Assembly (NCBI GenBank): GCA_002695025.1
Contig: NZNV01000013.1
Span: forward strand, 41,559-105,558
Reading direction: 5' to 3'
Source of the DNA: Owenweeksia sp.
Lineage (GTDB): Bacteria > Bacteroidota > Bacteroidia > Flavobacteriales > Schleiferiaceae
Length of the DNA stretch: 64,000 nucleotides
The position numbers were made by a program, and so were the translations under genes. The notes under the pieces were generated by a model. The model ran no database searches. It was not told where the DNA came from and worked only from the letters and a program-made list of their open reading frames with translations. Position 1 is the first letter of the stretch. The number at the start of each line of letters is the position of its first letter. Positions 50,933-59,585 of this stretch are shown piece by piece.

Positions 50933-52243
50933 ATGCACTTTGGTATCCAAAATATCATCTTTATACTGGTACTGGGTGTTGCTGCTTTTCTCTTTGCGCG
51001 AAAGTTCGGCCGCATCTGGCGCAACATCAAAATGGGGCGTAACATCCATCGCTCCGATCGAAAAGGCGAACGTTGGGCACTGATGGGCCGGGTGGCTTTC
51101 GGCCAGACCAAAATGGTGAAGCGAAGAACGATAGCGGGATTTTTTCACGTGCTTATCTACGCGGGTTTTATCCTTATCAATATTGAGATCCTGGAGATCA
51201 TCATAGACGGCATTTTTGGTACCCATCGCCTGTTTGCCGCTCCTTTAGGTCCTGTGTACGATACGGCCATCAACTTTTTTGAAATACTCGCAGTATTGGT
51301 CATTATTTCCTGCCTGGTTTTTTTATGGCGCAGGAATGTGAACGTGGTACCCCGTCTGAAAGACTTAAAAGGCTGGGCGAAAGCAGATGGCAATAATATC
51401 CTTATTATAGAATTGGTGTTAATGATAGCCCTGCTTACCCTGGGAGCCGCAGAAGCCAATATGGAAGGTTCTGAAGCTGGTCCCTGGCTGGTAAGTGGAT
51501 TGCTGGCCCCCATCTTTTCCGGGGTATCCCAGGAAAACCTGGTGATCATAGAACGGGTGGCCTGGTGGGCTCACATTGTAGGTATACTGGCCTTCCTGAA
51601 CTACCTTCCCTACTCCAAGCATTTTCACATTATCCTGGCTTTTCCCAACGTATGGTACTCTAAACTGGATGAAAAAGGCCGCTTTTCCAACCTCGAAAGT
51701 GTTAAAAAAGAGGTGGAACTGATGATGGACCCCAACGCGGATCCGTATGCCGCGCCTGCTGAAGACGCTGCTCCTCCTGAACGTTTTGGCGCCAAGGATG
51801 TGACGGACCTCAACTGGGTACAACTGTTGAATGCCTATTCCTGTACCGAATGCGGAAGGTGTACCGCCTCCTGCCCGGCCAATATTACCGGGAAAAAATT
51901 ATCGCCCCGCAAGATCATGATGGATACCCGAGACCGTATTGAGGAAGTAGGTAAACATCTGGATCAGGGGTCTGAAAAACCGGCTGAGGACGGTAAAACC
52001 CTGTTGGACGATTACATCACCCGTGAAGAACTTTGGGCCTGCACCACCTGCAATGCCTGCACCGAAGCATGCCCTGTGAATATCGATCCGCTATCCATTA
52101 TCATGGATATGAGAAGGTACCTGGTAATGGAAGAGTCCGCTGCCAACCAGCAGATCAATATGATGATGACTAATGTTGAAAACAACGGTGCACCCTGGGC
52201 CTATCCCCAGGCCGACCGTGGAAACTGGATCCATGAAATCTGA
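50933..52243 (+). CDS. membrane-bound 4Fe-4S oxidoreductase subunit (HdrD/GlcF N-terminal-type)
   Basis: The 436-residue protein has about five membrane helices in its first 250 residues (NarI-like arrangement). Two 4Fe-4S motifs follow: CTECGRCTASCP (about 304-315) and CTTCNACTEACP (about 370-381), the second followed by VNIDPLSIIMDMRR. With the CCG-domain protein encoded downstream (53290-54084) it resembles a split heterodisulfide-reductase/glycolate-oxidase-type iron-sulfur module that exchanges electrons with membrane quinones. The substrate is unknown. Its 3' end overlaps the HAD gene by 11 bp. Confidence 0.83.
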   Translation: MHFGIQNIIFILVLGVAAFLFARKFGRIWRNIKMGRNIHRSDRKGERWALMGRVAFGQTKMVKRRTIAGFFHVLIYAGFILINIEILEIIIDGIFGTHRLFAAPLGPVYDTAINFFEILAVLVIISCLVFLWRRNVNVVPRLKDLKGWAKADGNNILIIELVLMIALLTLGAAEANMEGSEAGPWLVSGLLAPIFSGVSQENLVIIERVAWWAHIVGILAFLNYLPYSKHFHIILAFPNVWYSKLDEKGRFSNLESVKKEVELMMDPNADPYAAPAEDAAPPERFGAKDVTDLNWVQLLNAYSCTECGRCTASCPANITGKKLSPRKIMMDTRDRIEEVGKHLDQGSEKPAEDGKTLLDDYITREELWACTTCNACTEACPVNIDPLSIIMDMRRYLVMEESAANQQINMMMTNVENNGAPWAYPQADRGNWIHEI

Positions 52244-52679
52244 AAAGCAACCCGATAAAATACAGTCCAACCTACAGGAAACCTCGGTAAACGGGCATAA
52301 GATCAGCCCTGTTTTACCCGCTCATATCAAAAATTACCTCATTGATATTGATGGTACCGTTTGTGACGACATTCCCAACGAAGAGCCGGAACGTATGGCT
52401 ACCGCACAGGTATACCCTGATGCCCTCGAAACACTGAACCGCTGGTACGACCAGGGGCACATCATTACCTTTTTTACTTCACGCACCGAAGAGCACCGGG
52501 AAGTTACCACGGAGTGGCTCGATAAACACGGTTTTAAATACCACGGCCTGCTGATGGGCAAACCACGCGGAGGTAATTATCACTGGATCGATAACCACCT
52601 TGTAAAGGCTACCCGGTATAAGGGTAAGTTTACAGACCTGGTGGAAAAAGAAGTGAAAATACAAGTCTTCAAATCCTGA
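52233..52679 (+). CDS. HAD-superfamily phosphatase-like protein
   Basis: The 148-residue product from ATG 52233 overlaps the Fe-S gene by 11 bp; a longer frame to 52173 lies wholly inside that gene. It has HAD motif I DIDGTVCDD (Asp 38 and Asp 40 in LIDIDGTV), motif II in FFTSRTEEH (about 78-86), and possible motif III/IV residues in MGKPRGGNYHWIDNHLVKATRY. Relatives in this phylum are often labelled phosphoheptose isomerase, which is not supported by the fold. It probably removes a phosphate from a small molecule. It lies inside a two-part Fe-S oxidoreductase operon. Confidence 0.75.
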   Translation: MKSEKQPDKIQSNLQETSVNGHKISPVLPAHIKNYLIDIDGTVCDDIPNEEPERMATAQVYPDALETLNRWYDQGHIITFFTSRTEEHREVTTEWLDKHGFKYHGLLMGKPRGGNYHWIDNHLVKATRYKGKFTDLVEKEVKIQVFKS

Positions 52680-52681
52680 TC

Positions 52682-53290
52682 ATGACGCGCCTGCTGCGCT
52701 ATACCAGTATACTGCTTATTGTAGTTATGGCCTGCAGTAAGGATAATTACCTGCGGCTGAACGTAAGCGGCATTACCAGTAACTACATTCCCGATTATTC
52801 CTCAGAAAAACGGTTCCGCAGCAATGAGGGTGACACCATCATCATCCGGCAGATATACCGGGAGGATTATTACGAAAAGTCTGATCGTGACCTGAGTACC
52901 GGAGGCAGCCTTCCGGATCTTGATTTTGTGGAGCTACAGCGTACCCGTTTGGTTATAGGCTGTGATACCCCTTACCTGCGTTTTTCGTATGACCTGAGTA
53001 CGCAATACAATTCCAGTCTGCCTACCCGTGCGCAGGACGAATTGACCCTTACTTTTGAAGAGGAAGCGGGCACTGCCCCTGTAGTTATGACATTTACGTA
53101 TACCGATAGCCTGCGTTGCCTGAGTGAACGTTGTACATTCCAGGACACCTTCATTGTTCAGTTGCGCGAGTTCAACGATGTATATTTTACCCGCAGGGAT
53201 AGTGTAAGCCGCAATGCTTTGTATATTGGGCCTGATGGCCTCGTTGGTTTTAAGACCAGTGACAACCGAATTTTTGAACTGATACCGTAA
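52682..53290 (+). CDS. uncharacterised lipoprotein
   Basis: The 202-residue protein has a lipoprotein signal, with lipobox VVMAC (Cys about 18) and SKDN after it. The rest is predicted mainly beta, with no family I recognise. Recurrent features are acidic strands and two Cys near the middle and C-terminal third (IGCDTPYL; LSERCTFQD). It starts two bases after the HAD gene stop, and its stop overlaps the next start (TAATG). It is therefore locked into the Fe-S operon. An outer-membrane location is likely; its function is unknown. Confidence 0.65.
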   Translation: MTRLLRYTSILLIVVMACSKDNYLRLNVSGITSNYIPDYSSEKRFRSNEGDTIIIRQIYREDYYEKSDRDLSTGGSLPDLDFVELQRTRLVIGCDTPYLRFSYDLSTQYNSSLPTRAQDELTLTFEEEAGTAPVVMTFTYTDSLRCLSERCTFQDTFIVQLREFNDVYFTRRDSVSRNALYIGPDGLVGFKTSDNRIFELIP

Positions 53291-54084
53291 TGGAAGCAGA
53301 AAAAATAAATGTGCCTACTATGGCCGAAATGATGTCAGCAGGAAAAAAACCGGACGTTCTGTTCTGGGTAGGATGTGCCGGCAGTTTTGACGACCGGGCT
53401 AAAAAGATCACCAAAGCCTTTGTAAAAATACTGGACCGGGCCGGGGTTAATTTTGCAGTGTTGGGTGCAGAAGAAAGCTGTACCGGTGATCCTGCCAAAA
53501 GAGCCGGTAATGAGTTCCTCTTCATGATGCAGGCCATGCAAAATATTCAGGTACTCAATGGTTATGAAATTACCCGTATCGTAACCGCTTGCCCACACTG
53601 TTTCAATACGTTAAAAAACGAATACCCGGAATTGGGTGGCCAGTATAAAGTGATGCACCATACCAGCTTTATCAACCAGTTGCTGGAAGAAGGTAAGCTC
53701 AGTATTGAAGGCGGAGCGTATAAAGGCAAGCGTATTACCTTCCACGATCCTTGTTATTTGGGCCGTGGAAATGGCATTTATGAAGCCCCGCGTGAACTGA
53801 TCCGTAAACTGGATGCTGAACTCGTGGAAATGCGCAGGTGCAAGAGCAACGGTTTATGCTGTGGTGCCGGTGGTGCACAGATGTTCAAGGAACCGGAAGC
53901 GGGAAAAAAAGATATCAACGTAGAACGTACCGAGGAAGCCCTGGAAACTCAACCGGACGTAATTGCCGCAGCATGCCCCTTTTGCAATACCATGATGACG
54001 GACGGTGTAAAAGGAAGTAAAAGGGAAGGTTCCCTTCCGGTGCTGGATGTGGCCGAACTTATAGCTGAAGCAGAAGACCTATGA
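53290..54084 (+). CDS. Cys-rich (CCG-domain) Fe-S oxidoreductase subunit (HdrB/GlcF C-terminal-type)
   Basis: The 264-residue soluble protein has two CCG-type halves. The first contains WVGCAGSFDDRA and TACPHCFNTLKNEYPELGG (about 99-115), and the second FHDPCYLGRGNGIYEAPRE and SNGLCCGAGGAQMF (about 186-199). A final AACPFCNTMMTDGV follows. The CCG modules bind non-cubane or 4Fe-4S clusters in heterodisulfide reductase. Together with 50933-52243 it would make a complete HdrD-like unit, here split into two genes by the HAD and lipoprotein genes. Confidence 0.85.
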   Translation: MEAEKINVPTMAEMMSAGKKPDVLFWVGCAGSFDDRAKKITKAFVKILDRAGVNFAVLGAEESCTGDPAKRAGNEFLFMMQAMQNIQVLNGYEITRIVTACPHCFNTLKNEYPELGGQYKVMHHTSFINQLLEEGKLSIEGGAYKGKRITFHDPCYLGRGNGIYEAPRELIRKLDAELVEMRRCKSNGLCCGAGGAQMFKEPEAGKKDINVERTEEALETQPDVIAAACPFCNTMMTDGVKGSKREGSLPVLDVAELIAEAEDL

Positions 54085-54581
54085 GTTCACTGCTACGCTT
54101 AGGCTTGCTGAGTTTATTAGTAATTACAGGCTGCTCCAAAGAGCAGGATGACGGTTCCTTTCCCCGTGTAGAAGGTATTTCAAAGACGAGCTATGACAAC
54201 AATCAGCTCGGTCCGCGGGATGAAAATGATTGGCTCTTTTATGAGCCTTCGGATAAAAAATTAAGCCTTTTCTACTCCATACCGGGAGCCAGATATGACT
54301 GTCCACCCGCTGAGGATAGCCTCATCTCAATGGGAACCGCTTACCCCAATCCTTGTACCAACGGGCTGTTTTTACACGTGGGCAAAGCAGAGGATTACAA
54401 TATGGACCTAAGGGTGGTAGATAGTAATCATAAACTTATGAGAGCATACGACAGTATTGCCGTAAAATACGTGCAGCTGGACGTTAACGATTTAAAGAAA
54501 GGTCAGATCTATAGAATATATTACCGCATAAATAGCCCCGGGTGTTCGTATTTCGGGCACGGGGATTTTATTAAAAATTAA
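54081..54581 (+). CDS. uncharacterised lipoprotein
   Basis: The 166-residue protein has a lipoprotein signal (lipobox VITGC, Cys about 19) with an acidic tail KEQDD, which may favour surface export. The body contains a segment MGTAYPNPCTNGLFLHVGKAEDYNMDLRVVD. This resembles the start of a T9SS-like beta-sandwich (YPNP...), but it is in mid-protein and lacks the rest of the sorting-domain pattern. No family is recognised. It overlaps the preceding CCG gene by 4 bp (ATGA). Confidence 0.6.
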   Translation: MSSLLRLGLLSLLVITGCSKEQDDGSFPRVEGISKTSYDNNQLGPRDENDWLFYEPSDKKLSLFYSIPGARYDCPPAEDSLISMGTAYPNPCTNGLFLHVGKAEDYNMDLRVVDSNHKLMRAYDSIAVKYVQLDVNDLKKGQIYRIYYRINSPGCSYFGHGDFIKN

Positions 54582-54583
54582 TC

Positions 54584-55075
54584 ATGTATTACGAATTTGA
54601 TGAAATGCCGGACACGGCACGAGTATGGGTTTTTCAAAGCACCACCCATATGGAAATGGAAGAGATGGAAATGGTAAGTGCCCGCTTGCTGGGTTTCCTG
54701 GAAGGATGGCAGGCCCATGGTCATGATCTTAAAGCTTCTTTCCAGATATTTTACGAACGTTTTATTGTGGTAGCCCTTGATGAGGCCAGCTACCAGGCCA
54801 CCGGTTGCAGTATTGATAAACTCACCCATATCATCCTATCCATGGAACGCGATTTTAAACTGAGCATGCTGGACCGTATGCAGATTGCTTACCGTGAAGA
54901 TGGCTTGATACACACCATGCCATTGGCTGCCTTTCGCAATGCCCTGGAAAACGAAGAACTGGACGGTGAAACGATTGTATTCAACAACCTGATAGAAACG
55001 AAGGCGGAGCTTAAGAATAAATGGGAAGTGCCGGTTCGCAACAGCTGGCACCGCCAGTTGCTGCCCGTAGCCTAA
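54584..55075 (+). CDS. conserved Bacteroidota protein of unknown function (mislabelled 'ABC transporter ATPase' in relatives)
   Basis: The 163-residue protein begins MYYEFDEMPDTARVWVFQ and contains FLEGWQAHGHDLKASFQIFYERFIVVALDEASYQATGCSIDK. Homologues in flavobacteria are commonly called ABC transporter ATPase, but I see no Walker A, signature or Walker B motif, so that name is not supported. It is strongly conserved in this phylum, usually next to the Fe-S genes as here. The function is unknown. It ends one base before the convergent inositol-phosphatase-family gene. Confidence 0.7.
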   Translation: MYYEFDEMPDTARVWVFQSTTHMEMEEMEMVSARLLGFLEGWQAHGHDLKASFQIFYERFIVVALDEASYQATGCSIDKLTHIILSMERDFKLSMLDRMQIAYREDGLIHTMPLAAFRNALENEELDGETIVFNNLIETKAELKNKWEVPVRNSWHRQLLPVA

Positions 55076-55867
55076 TCAGTTCATAAATTCCTGTATCTCT
55101 TCCTGTAAGGGCTTGAAAACAGATTGGCTGCCCGCCACTATTTCCTGGCCATAGATGTAATTATTCCCTCCCGAATAATCGGATACTTTCCCACCTGCTT
55201 CCTGCACGAGTAAGACGCCTGCCGCTACATCCCAGGGACTGAGGCCGTATTCGAAAAAGCCGTCAAAGCGGCCACACGCCACATACGCCAGATCGGTAGC
55301 TGCCGATCCCAGCCTGCGTACTCCCCTGGTTTTCTCAAAAAGAGAACCCAGTAATTGCAGGAAGCCCTGCATACGGCTAAAGTCGTAATAAGGAAAACCG
55401 GTGGCTATCAGTGATTTTTTCAGTTCTGTATTGCTGCTCACGCGGATGGGCTTACCATTGAGCCAGGCTCCCCCACCCTTCCAGGCGGTAAAACTCTCAT
55501 CCTGACCAATCTCCCAAACCAGTCCTGCCACCACCTCATCGTTATCCATCAGGGCTACGCTTATGGCAAAAACCGGAATACCATGCAGAAAATTAGTAGT
55601 CCCATCCAGCGGATCCACTATCCAGTTATACCGTTCACCGCCTTGGGTCTCCGTACCTTCTTCCGTAATAAAACCGGCTTCAGGCACAATTGTCTTTAAA
55701 CCTTTTACCAACTGTTCCTCGGCTGTTTTATCCACGTAGCTTACCAGGCTGTTGAAGCTCTTCAGTTCTATATCCTCAGATTGCACCCGGTTCCGGTGAT
55801 GGTGGATAAAATCCTTAACCTCCCGTGCAAGTTCGGTCAACTGTTGGGTTACAAGGGAAAGATCCAT
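55076..55867 (-). CDS. inositol monophosphatase family protein
   Basis: The 263-residue protein has the metal-binding set of the family: Glu-Glu in GFITEEGTE (about 65-73), DPLDGTTNF (about 85-93) and GLSPWDVAAGVLLVQEAGG near 205-225. These enzymes use magnesium to dephosphorylate inositol phosphates or related sugar or nucleotide phosphates (SuhB, CysQ-like). The exact substrate is unclear. Its start overlaps the stop of the 100-residue protein gene by one base (TAATG). Confidence 0.88.
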   Translation of the reverse strand: MDLSLVTQQLTELAREVKDFIHHHRNRVQSEDIELKSFNSLVSYVDKTAEEQLVKGLKTIVPEAGFITEEGTETQGGERYNWIVDPLDGTTNFLHGIPVFAISVALMDNDEVVAGLVWEIGQDESFTAWKGGGAWLNGKPIRVSSNTELKKSLIATGFPYYDFSRMQGFLQLLGSLFEKTRGVRRLGSAATDLAYVACGRFDGFFEYGLSPWDVAAGVLLVQEAGGKVSDYSGGNNYIYGQEIVAGSQSVFKPLQEEIQEFMN

Positions 55868-56169
55868 TATTTCATGATCGTTTTATCGATTACCTCCATG
55901 CGATGCAGAAGGGTAATGCTATTGCAGCATTCCTGTACTTTTTCCACTTTCCTCCGGATGTGGTGCGGAGGGTTGTTCGACATTTCCTCGTGTGCCTCGC
56001 TGGTAGTCCAGTTTACATAAGACACATAGGATATCTTCGACTCTTTATGCAGTACGGCCTGCTCCAGCGCATCCAAAGCCTTCAGTTCCACCACCAGCTC
56101 GTTCCAGAGGCGGATAAATTCCCTCTCAAAAATGGGATTAAGGCGGTACAATCTCAAGGTTACAAACAT
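55867..56169 (-). CDS. small conserved protein, possible ferredoxin-like dimeric alpha/beta barrel
   Basis: The 100-residue protein begins MFVTLRLYRLNP and contains SYVSYVNWTTSEAHEEMSNNPPHH. This pattern is reminiscent of antibiotic-biosynthesis-monooxygenase-like or stress-responsive alpha/beta-barrel proteins (strand, Trp, then a helix with His). The match is not strong and no function should be assumed. It abuts mtaB (ATG directly after the mtaB stop when read along the minus strand) and overlaps the phosphatase gene by one base, so the three are co-transcribed. Confidence 0.5.
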   Translation of the reverse strand: MFVTLRLYRLNPIFEREFIRLWNELVVELKALDALEQAVLHKESKISYVSYVNWTTSEAHEEMSNNPPHHIRRKVEKVQECCNSITLLHRMEVIDKTIMK

Positions 56170-57510
56170 CTACGCTAAAATAGGTTCCTGAGTTAATGTT
56201 TTGAAAAGTACCGAGCCGTCCTTATCTATCTTTTCCAGCCTCACCCGGTGTTTGGTGTTGATCAGTTCAGGATCCCAAAGGGTTTTGACCTTCACATAAT
56301 TTTCGGTAAAACCGGTCATATAACCCTCTTTGAAATTACCTTCCAGCAATATCTCCTTCTCCTTACCCAACTGCGATTCATAAAAGGCCCTGCGCTTTTT
56401 AGCGGAGAGTACCCTCAGCATTTTACTTCGTTTTTTACGTACCGCATAATCCACAGTCCCCGGCATTTCCGCGGCCAGGGTATTGTCCCGCTCGCTATAC
56501 GTAAATACGTGCAGGTAGCTAATATCCAACGCATTGATGAAATTATAGCTTTCCATGAAAAGCTCATCCGTTTCACCGGGAAAACCAGTGATCACATCCA
56601 CACCTATACAGCAATCCGGGATCAGTTCTTTAATACGCTTTACCCTCTCACTGTAAAGTTCCCGTTGATAGCGCCTGCGCATCAGGCCCAGTATTTTATT
56701 GGAGCCGGATTGCAGGGGTATATGGAAATGGGGAACAAACCTTTTGGATTGTGCTACAAATTGTATGGTCTCATCCTTCAGCAGGTTGGGCTCAATGGAT
56801 GAGATACGGAAACGGTCTATACCTTCTACCTCATCCAATGCCTTTACCAGGTCCAGGAAAGTGTGTTCATGCCTTTTAGTACCGAATTCACCCTTTCCAT
56901 AGTCTCCGATGTTAACCCCCGTCAAAACAATTTCACGGGCACCTTCCGCCACGATGTTGCGGGCATTGCGCAATACATTCTCTAAAGTATCACTGCGGGA
57001 AATACCTCGCGCCAGGGGAATGGTACAATAGGTGCACTTATAATCACAGCCATCCTGAACCTTCAGAAAAGCCCTTGTTCGATCACCAATGGAATAGGAC
57101 CCCACGTAAGAGTCCGCTTCGTCAATTTCACAGGAATGCACCTCGCCCATATCCTTTTTGGAAAGGTCCTCCAGGTAATCGGTGATCTTGAATTTTTCAG
57201 TAGCTCCCAAAACCAGGTCCACACCATCTATAGCTGCAATTTCCTCTGGCTTCAGTTGGGCATAACAACCCACAATAATTACAAATGCTTCGGAATTGGA
57301 CTTTAGTGCTTTCTTCACCCAGCTACGGCACTCCTTATCAGCATTATGCGTTACCGAACAGGTATTGATCACATAAATATCCGCCTCTTCCTCAAAAGGC
57401 ACCTGGGCATAGCCCTCGCCTTCAAAGCTACGCGCTATAGTGGAAGTTTCAGAGAAGTTAAGCTTACATCCCAGGGTATGGAATGCCACTCTTTTGCCGT
57501 TTAACTGCAT
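56170..57510 (-). CDS. mtaB: tRNA (N6-threonylcarbamoyladenosine(37)-C2)-methylthiotransferase MtaB
   Basis: The 446-residue methylthiotransferase has three expected parts. The first is an N-terminal UPF0004 domain with its cluster Cys in HTLGCKLNFSE, INTCSV and VGCYAQ. The second is a radical SAM core with the CxxxCxxC motif in GCDYKCTYCTIPLARG (about 152-167). The third is a C-terminal TRAM region (about 380-440). The LGCKLN form of the first motif is typical of MtaB rather than MiaB or RimO. It converts t6A37 to ms2t6A37. A perfect promoter lies directly at its start, which suggests a leaderless transcript. Confidence 0.92.
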   Translation of the reverse strand: MQLNGKRVAFHTLGCKLNFSETSTIARSFEGEGYAQVPFEEEADIYVINTCSVTHNADKECRSWVKKALKSNSEAFVIIVGCYAQLKPEEIAAIDGVDLVLGATEKFKITDYLEDLSKKDMGEVHSCEIDEADSYVGSYSIGDRTRAFLKVQDGCDYKCTYCTIPLARGISRSDTLENVLRNARNIVAEGAREIVLTGVNIGDYGKGEFGTKRHEHTFLDLVKALDEVEGIDRFRISSIEPNLLKDETIQFVAQSKRFVPHFHIPLQSGSNKILGLMRRRYQRELYSERVKRIKELIPDCCIGVDVITGFPGETDELFMESYNFINALDISYLHVFTYSERDNTLAAEMPGTVDYAVRKKRSKMLRVLSAKKRRAFYESQLGKEKEILLEGNFKEGYMTGFTENYVKVKTLWDPELINTKHRVRLEKIDKDGSVLFKTLTQEPILA

Positions 57511-57514
57511 GCGG

Positions 57515-57545
57515 CAAAGATAAATACAACCTCAGCAGCTACAAA
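57515..57545 (-). promoter_or_regulatory. perfect Bacteroidetes promoter for mtaB (TTTG-N19-TATCTTTG), leaderless
   Basis: On the minus strand TTTG (57545-57542) and TATCTTTG (57522-57515) are exactly 19 nt apart, matching the known TTTG-N19-TAnnTTTG consensus at every defined position. Only four bases (CCGC) separate it from the mtaB ATG at 57510, so transcription should start on or beside the start codon. Confidence 0.75.
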
Positions 57546-57605
57546 GAAAAGTATAGTGACTATAAATTGTTTTATAAGGATAGGCTATACCTGGTATTGC
57601 CTGGC

Positions 57606-59564
57606 TTACTTTAATTTTTGCTTAAAGTAATTGATAATGCCGCCCTGCAGGATCACCTCCACTTGCCGCTGGCTAAGGGAATGCTTGACCTCCATCTCCT
57701 GACGGCCCTTCTTTCCTAGTATCTGTACGATGATGGGTTTATGGCCTTTAATCCCTTCCCGGAGATTTTGTAGTACCACCTCATCAGCCTGTTCAATTTT
57801 TTCATAATCCTCAGCGCTGGTAAATTCCAACGGTACGATGCCAAAATTGGCCAGGTTCTGCCAGGCAATACGCGCGTAACTTTTGGCAATCACCGCTATT
57901 TGTCCCAGGTATTTAGGAGCCAGTGCCGCGTGTTCGCGGCTGCTGCCCTGGGCATAATTATCGGCTGCCACCACAATGTGACCTCCGTATTCCTCTTTGG
58001 CCTTCATAGCGCGGTCGTAGAAGGTTTCATCAATTACGGTATAACTGAACTTACTGATCTCCGGAAGATTACTACGGAAGGGAAGCACTTCAGCCCCGGC
58101 TTTCAGTATTTCATCCGTGGAGATATTATCGCCCATTTTCAACAGCACTGGCACCCGTGCTTCATCCACCAACGGCCTTAATTCCGGTAGGCTTTTAATA
58201 TTGGGGCCTTTTTCCAGTTCCGGGCGTTCTCCATCCTGAGGGGGAGCCAGGAGCATATCCGTATGTATGATCTCCGTTTCCGGCTGCTCAAATCGGGGGT
58301 AATCCATATCCTTGGCCAAGTCGCGGGGATCGGTGATCTTACCGCTTAAGGCTGAAGCCGCAGCCGTTTCCGGACTACAGAGATATACCTGATCATCTTT
58401 GGTACCGGAACGGTCGGGAAAATTACGGGGCATGGTGCGCAGGCTTATTTTTCCGGATGCAGGAGCCTGCCCCATTCCTATACAACCCATACAGCCACTC
58501 TGATGAAAACGTGCGCCTGCGGTAATAAGCCTGGCAAATGATTTTAAAGGGATCAGATTTTGGATCACCTGCCGGGAGGTAGGGTTGACATCCAGGGAAA
58601 CCTCAGGACTCACGGATCTGCCATCCAGGATCTCCCCGACCATCCAGAAATCACGTAGCCCCGGATTGGCGGATGAACCAATAACCGCCTGACTGATGGG
58701 TTTGCCGGCTACTTCAGAAACGGGTACTACGTTACCCGGACTGGTGGGTTTAGCGATAAGCGGCACCAGCTCATCCAGTATAATCTCATCATGAAGATCA
58801 TACGAACAGCCTTCATCGGCCACTAATTCGGTCCAGTCTTCCTCTCTTTGCTGGGCTTTCAGGAAACGCCTGGTTTCTTCATCCGAAGGAAAAACTGTGG
58901 TGGTAGCGCCAAGTTCCGCTCCCATATTGGCAATAACATGGCGATCCATGGCGCTCAGTTCTTTAAGGCCTTCACCGTAATACTCTATGATCTTACCTAC
59001 GCCACCCTTCACATCGTGCCTGCGCAACATTTCCAGGATAACATCCTTGGCGCTGACCCAGTCCGGGAGCTTACCACTAAGCTTAACCCCCATTACCTTG
59101 GGCATTTTCACGTAATAAGGCTGGCCGGCTATGGCCGCTGCCACATCAAGCCCACCGGTACCTATGGCCAGCATACCCAGGGAACCACCGGCACAGGTAT
59201 GGCTATCTGAACCCAAAAGTGTTTTACCCGGCTTGCCAAAACGCTCCATGTGTACCGGATGACTAACGCCATTTCCCGGGCGGCTGAACCACAATCCAAA
59301 GCGCTGGGCGGCTGATTTCAGGAAAACATGATCATCTGCATTTTTATAATCGGTTTGCAACAGGTTGTGGTCCACGTATTGAACGGCTACCTCGGTCCTG
59401 GCTTTTTCCAGCTTCATTGCTTCCAGTTCCAGTTGCACAAGGGTTCCGGTGGCATCCTGTAACAAGGCCTGGTCTATGCGTATTCCGATCTCGGTACCGG
59501 GTTTCATCTCACCTTCCAGCAGGTGGTCCTTAATCAGTTTCTGGGTTACGTTTAATGCACTCAT
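57606..59564 (-). CDS. aconitate hydratase, short (Aquifex-type) form
   Basis: The 652-residue enzyme isomerises citrate to isocitrate in the TCA cycle. It has the Asp/His segment GSDSHTCAGGSLGMLAIGTGG, the 4Fe-4S cluster Cys in HQSGCMGCIGMGQ (about 355-367), and the swivel-domain NYAQGSSREHAALAP (about 533-547). Its length and lack of the linker of E. coli AcnA/AcnB fit the shorter aconitase type first recognised in Aquifex. The related isopropylmalate dehydratase is split into two smaller chains, so this single-chain form favours aconitase. It lies 21 bp after an MgtC-family gene. Confidence 0.88.
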   Translation of the reverse strand: MSALNVTQKLIKDHLLEGEMKPGTEIGIRIDQALLQDATGTLVQLELEAMKLEKARTEVAVQYVDHNLLQTDYKNADDHVFLKSAAQRFGLWFSRPGNGVSHPVHMERFGKPGKTLLGSDSHTCAGGSLGMLAIGTGGLDVAAAIAGQPYYVKMPKVMGVKLSGKLPDWVSAKDVILEMLRRHDVKGGVGKIIEYYGEGLKELSAMDRHVIANMGAELGATTTVFPSDEETRRFLKAQQREEDWTELVADEGCSYDLHDEIILDELVPLIAKPTSPGNVVPVSEVAGKPISQAVIGSSANPGLRDFWMVGEILDGRSVSPEVSLDVNPTSRQVIQNLIPLKSFARLITAGARFHQSGCMGCIGMGQAPASGKISLRTMPRNFPDRSGTKDDQVYLCSPETAAASALSGKITDPRDLAKDMDYPRFEQPETEIIHTDMLLAPPQDGERPELEKGPNIKSLPELRPLVDEARVPVLLKMGDNISTDEILKAGAEVLPFRSNLPEISKFSYTVIDETFYDRAMKAKEEYGGHIVVAADNYAQGSSREHAALAPKYLGQIAVIAKSYARIAWQNLANFGIVPLEFTSAEDYEKIEQADEVVLQNLREGIKGHKPIIVQILGKKGRQEMEVKHSLSQRQVEVILQGGIINYFKQKLK

Positions 59565-59585
59565 ATTGGGTGATATTAGTATATA

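Noticed and set aside
54081..54581. Lipoprotein as a T9SS cargo because of a YPNP-like segment
   Set aside because: The segment is in the middle of the protein and the C-terminal lysine-rich sorting pattern is missing, while a lipobox is present.
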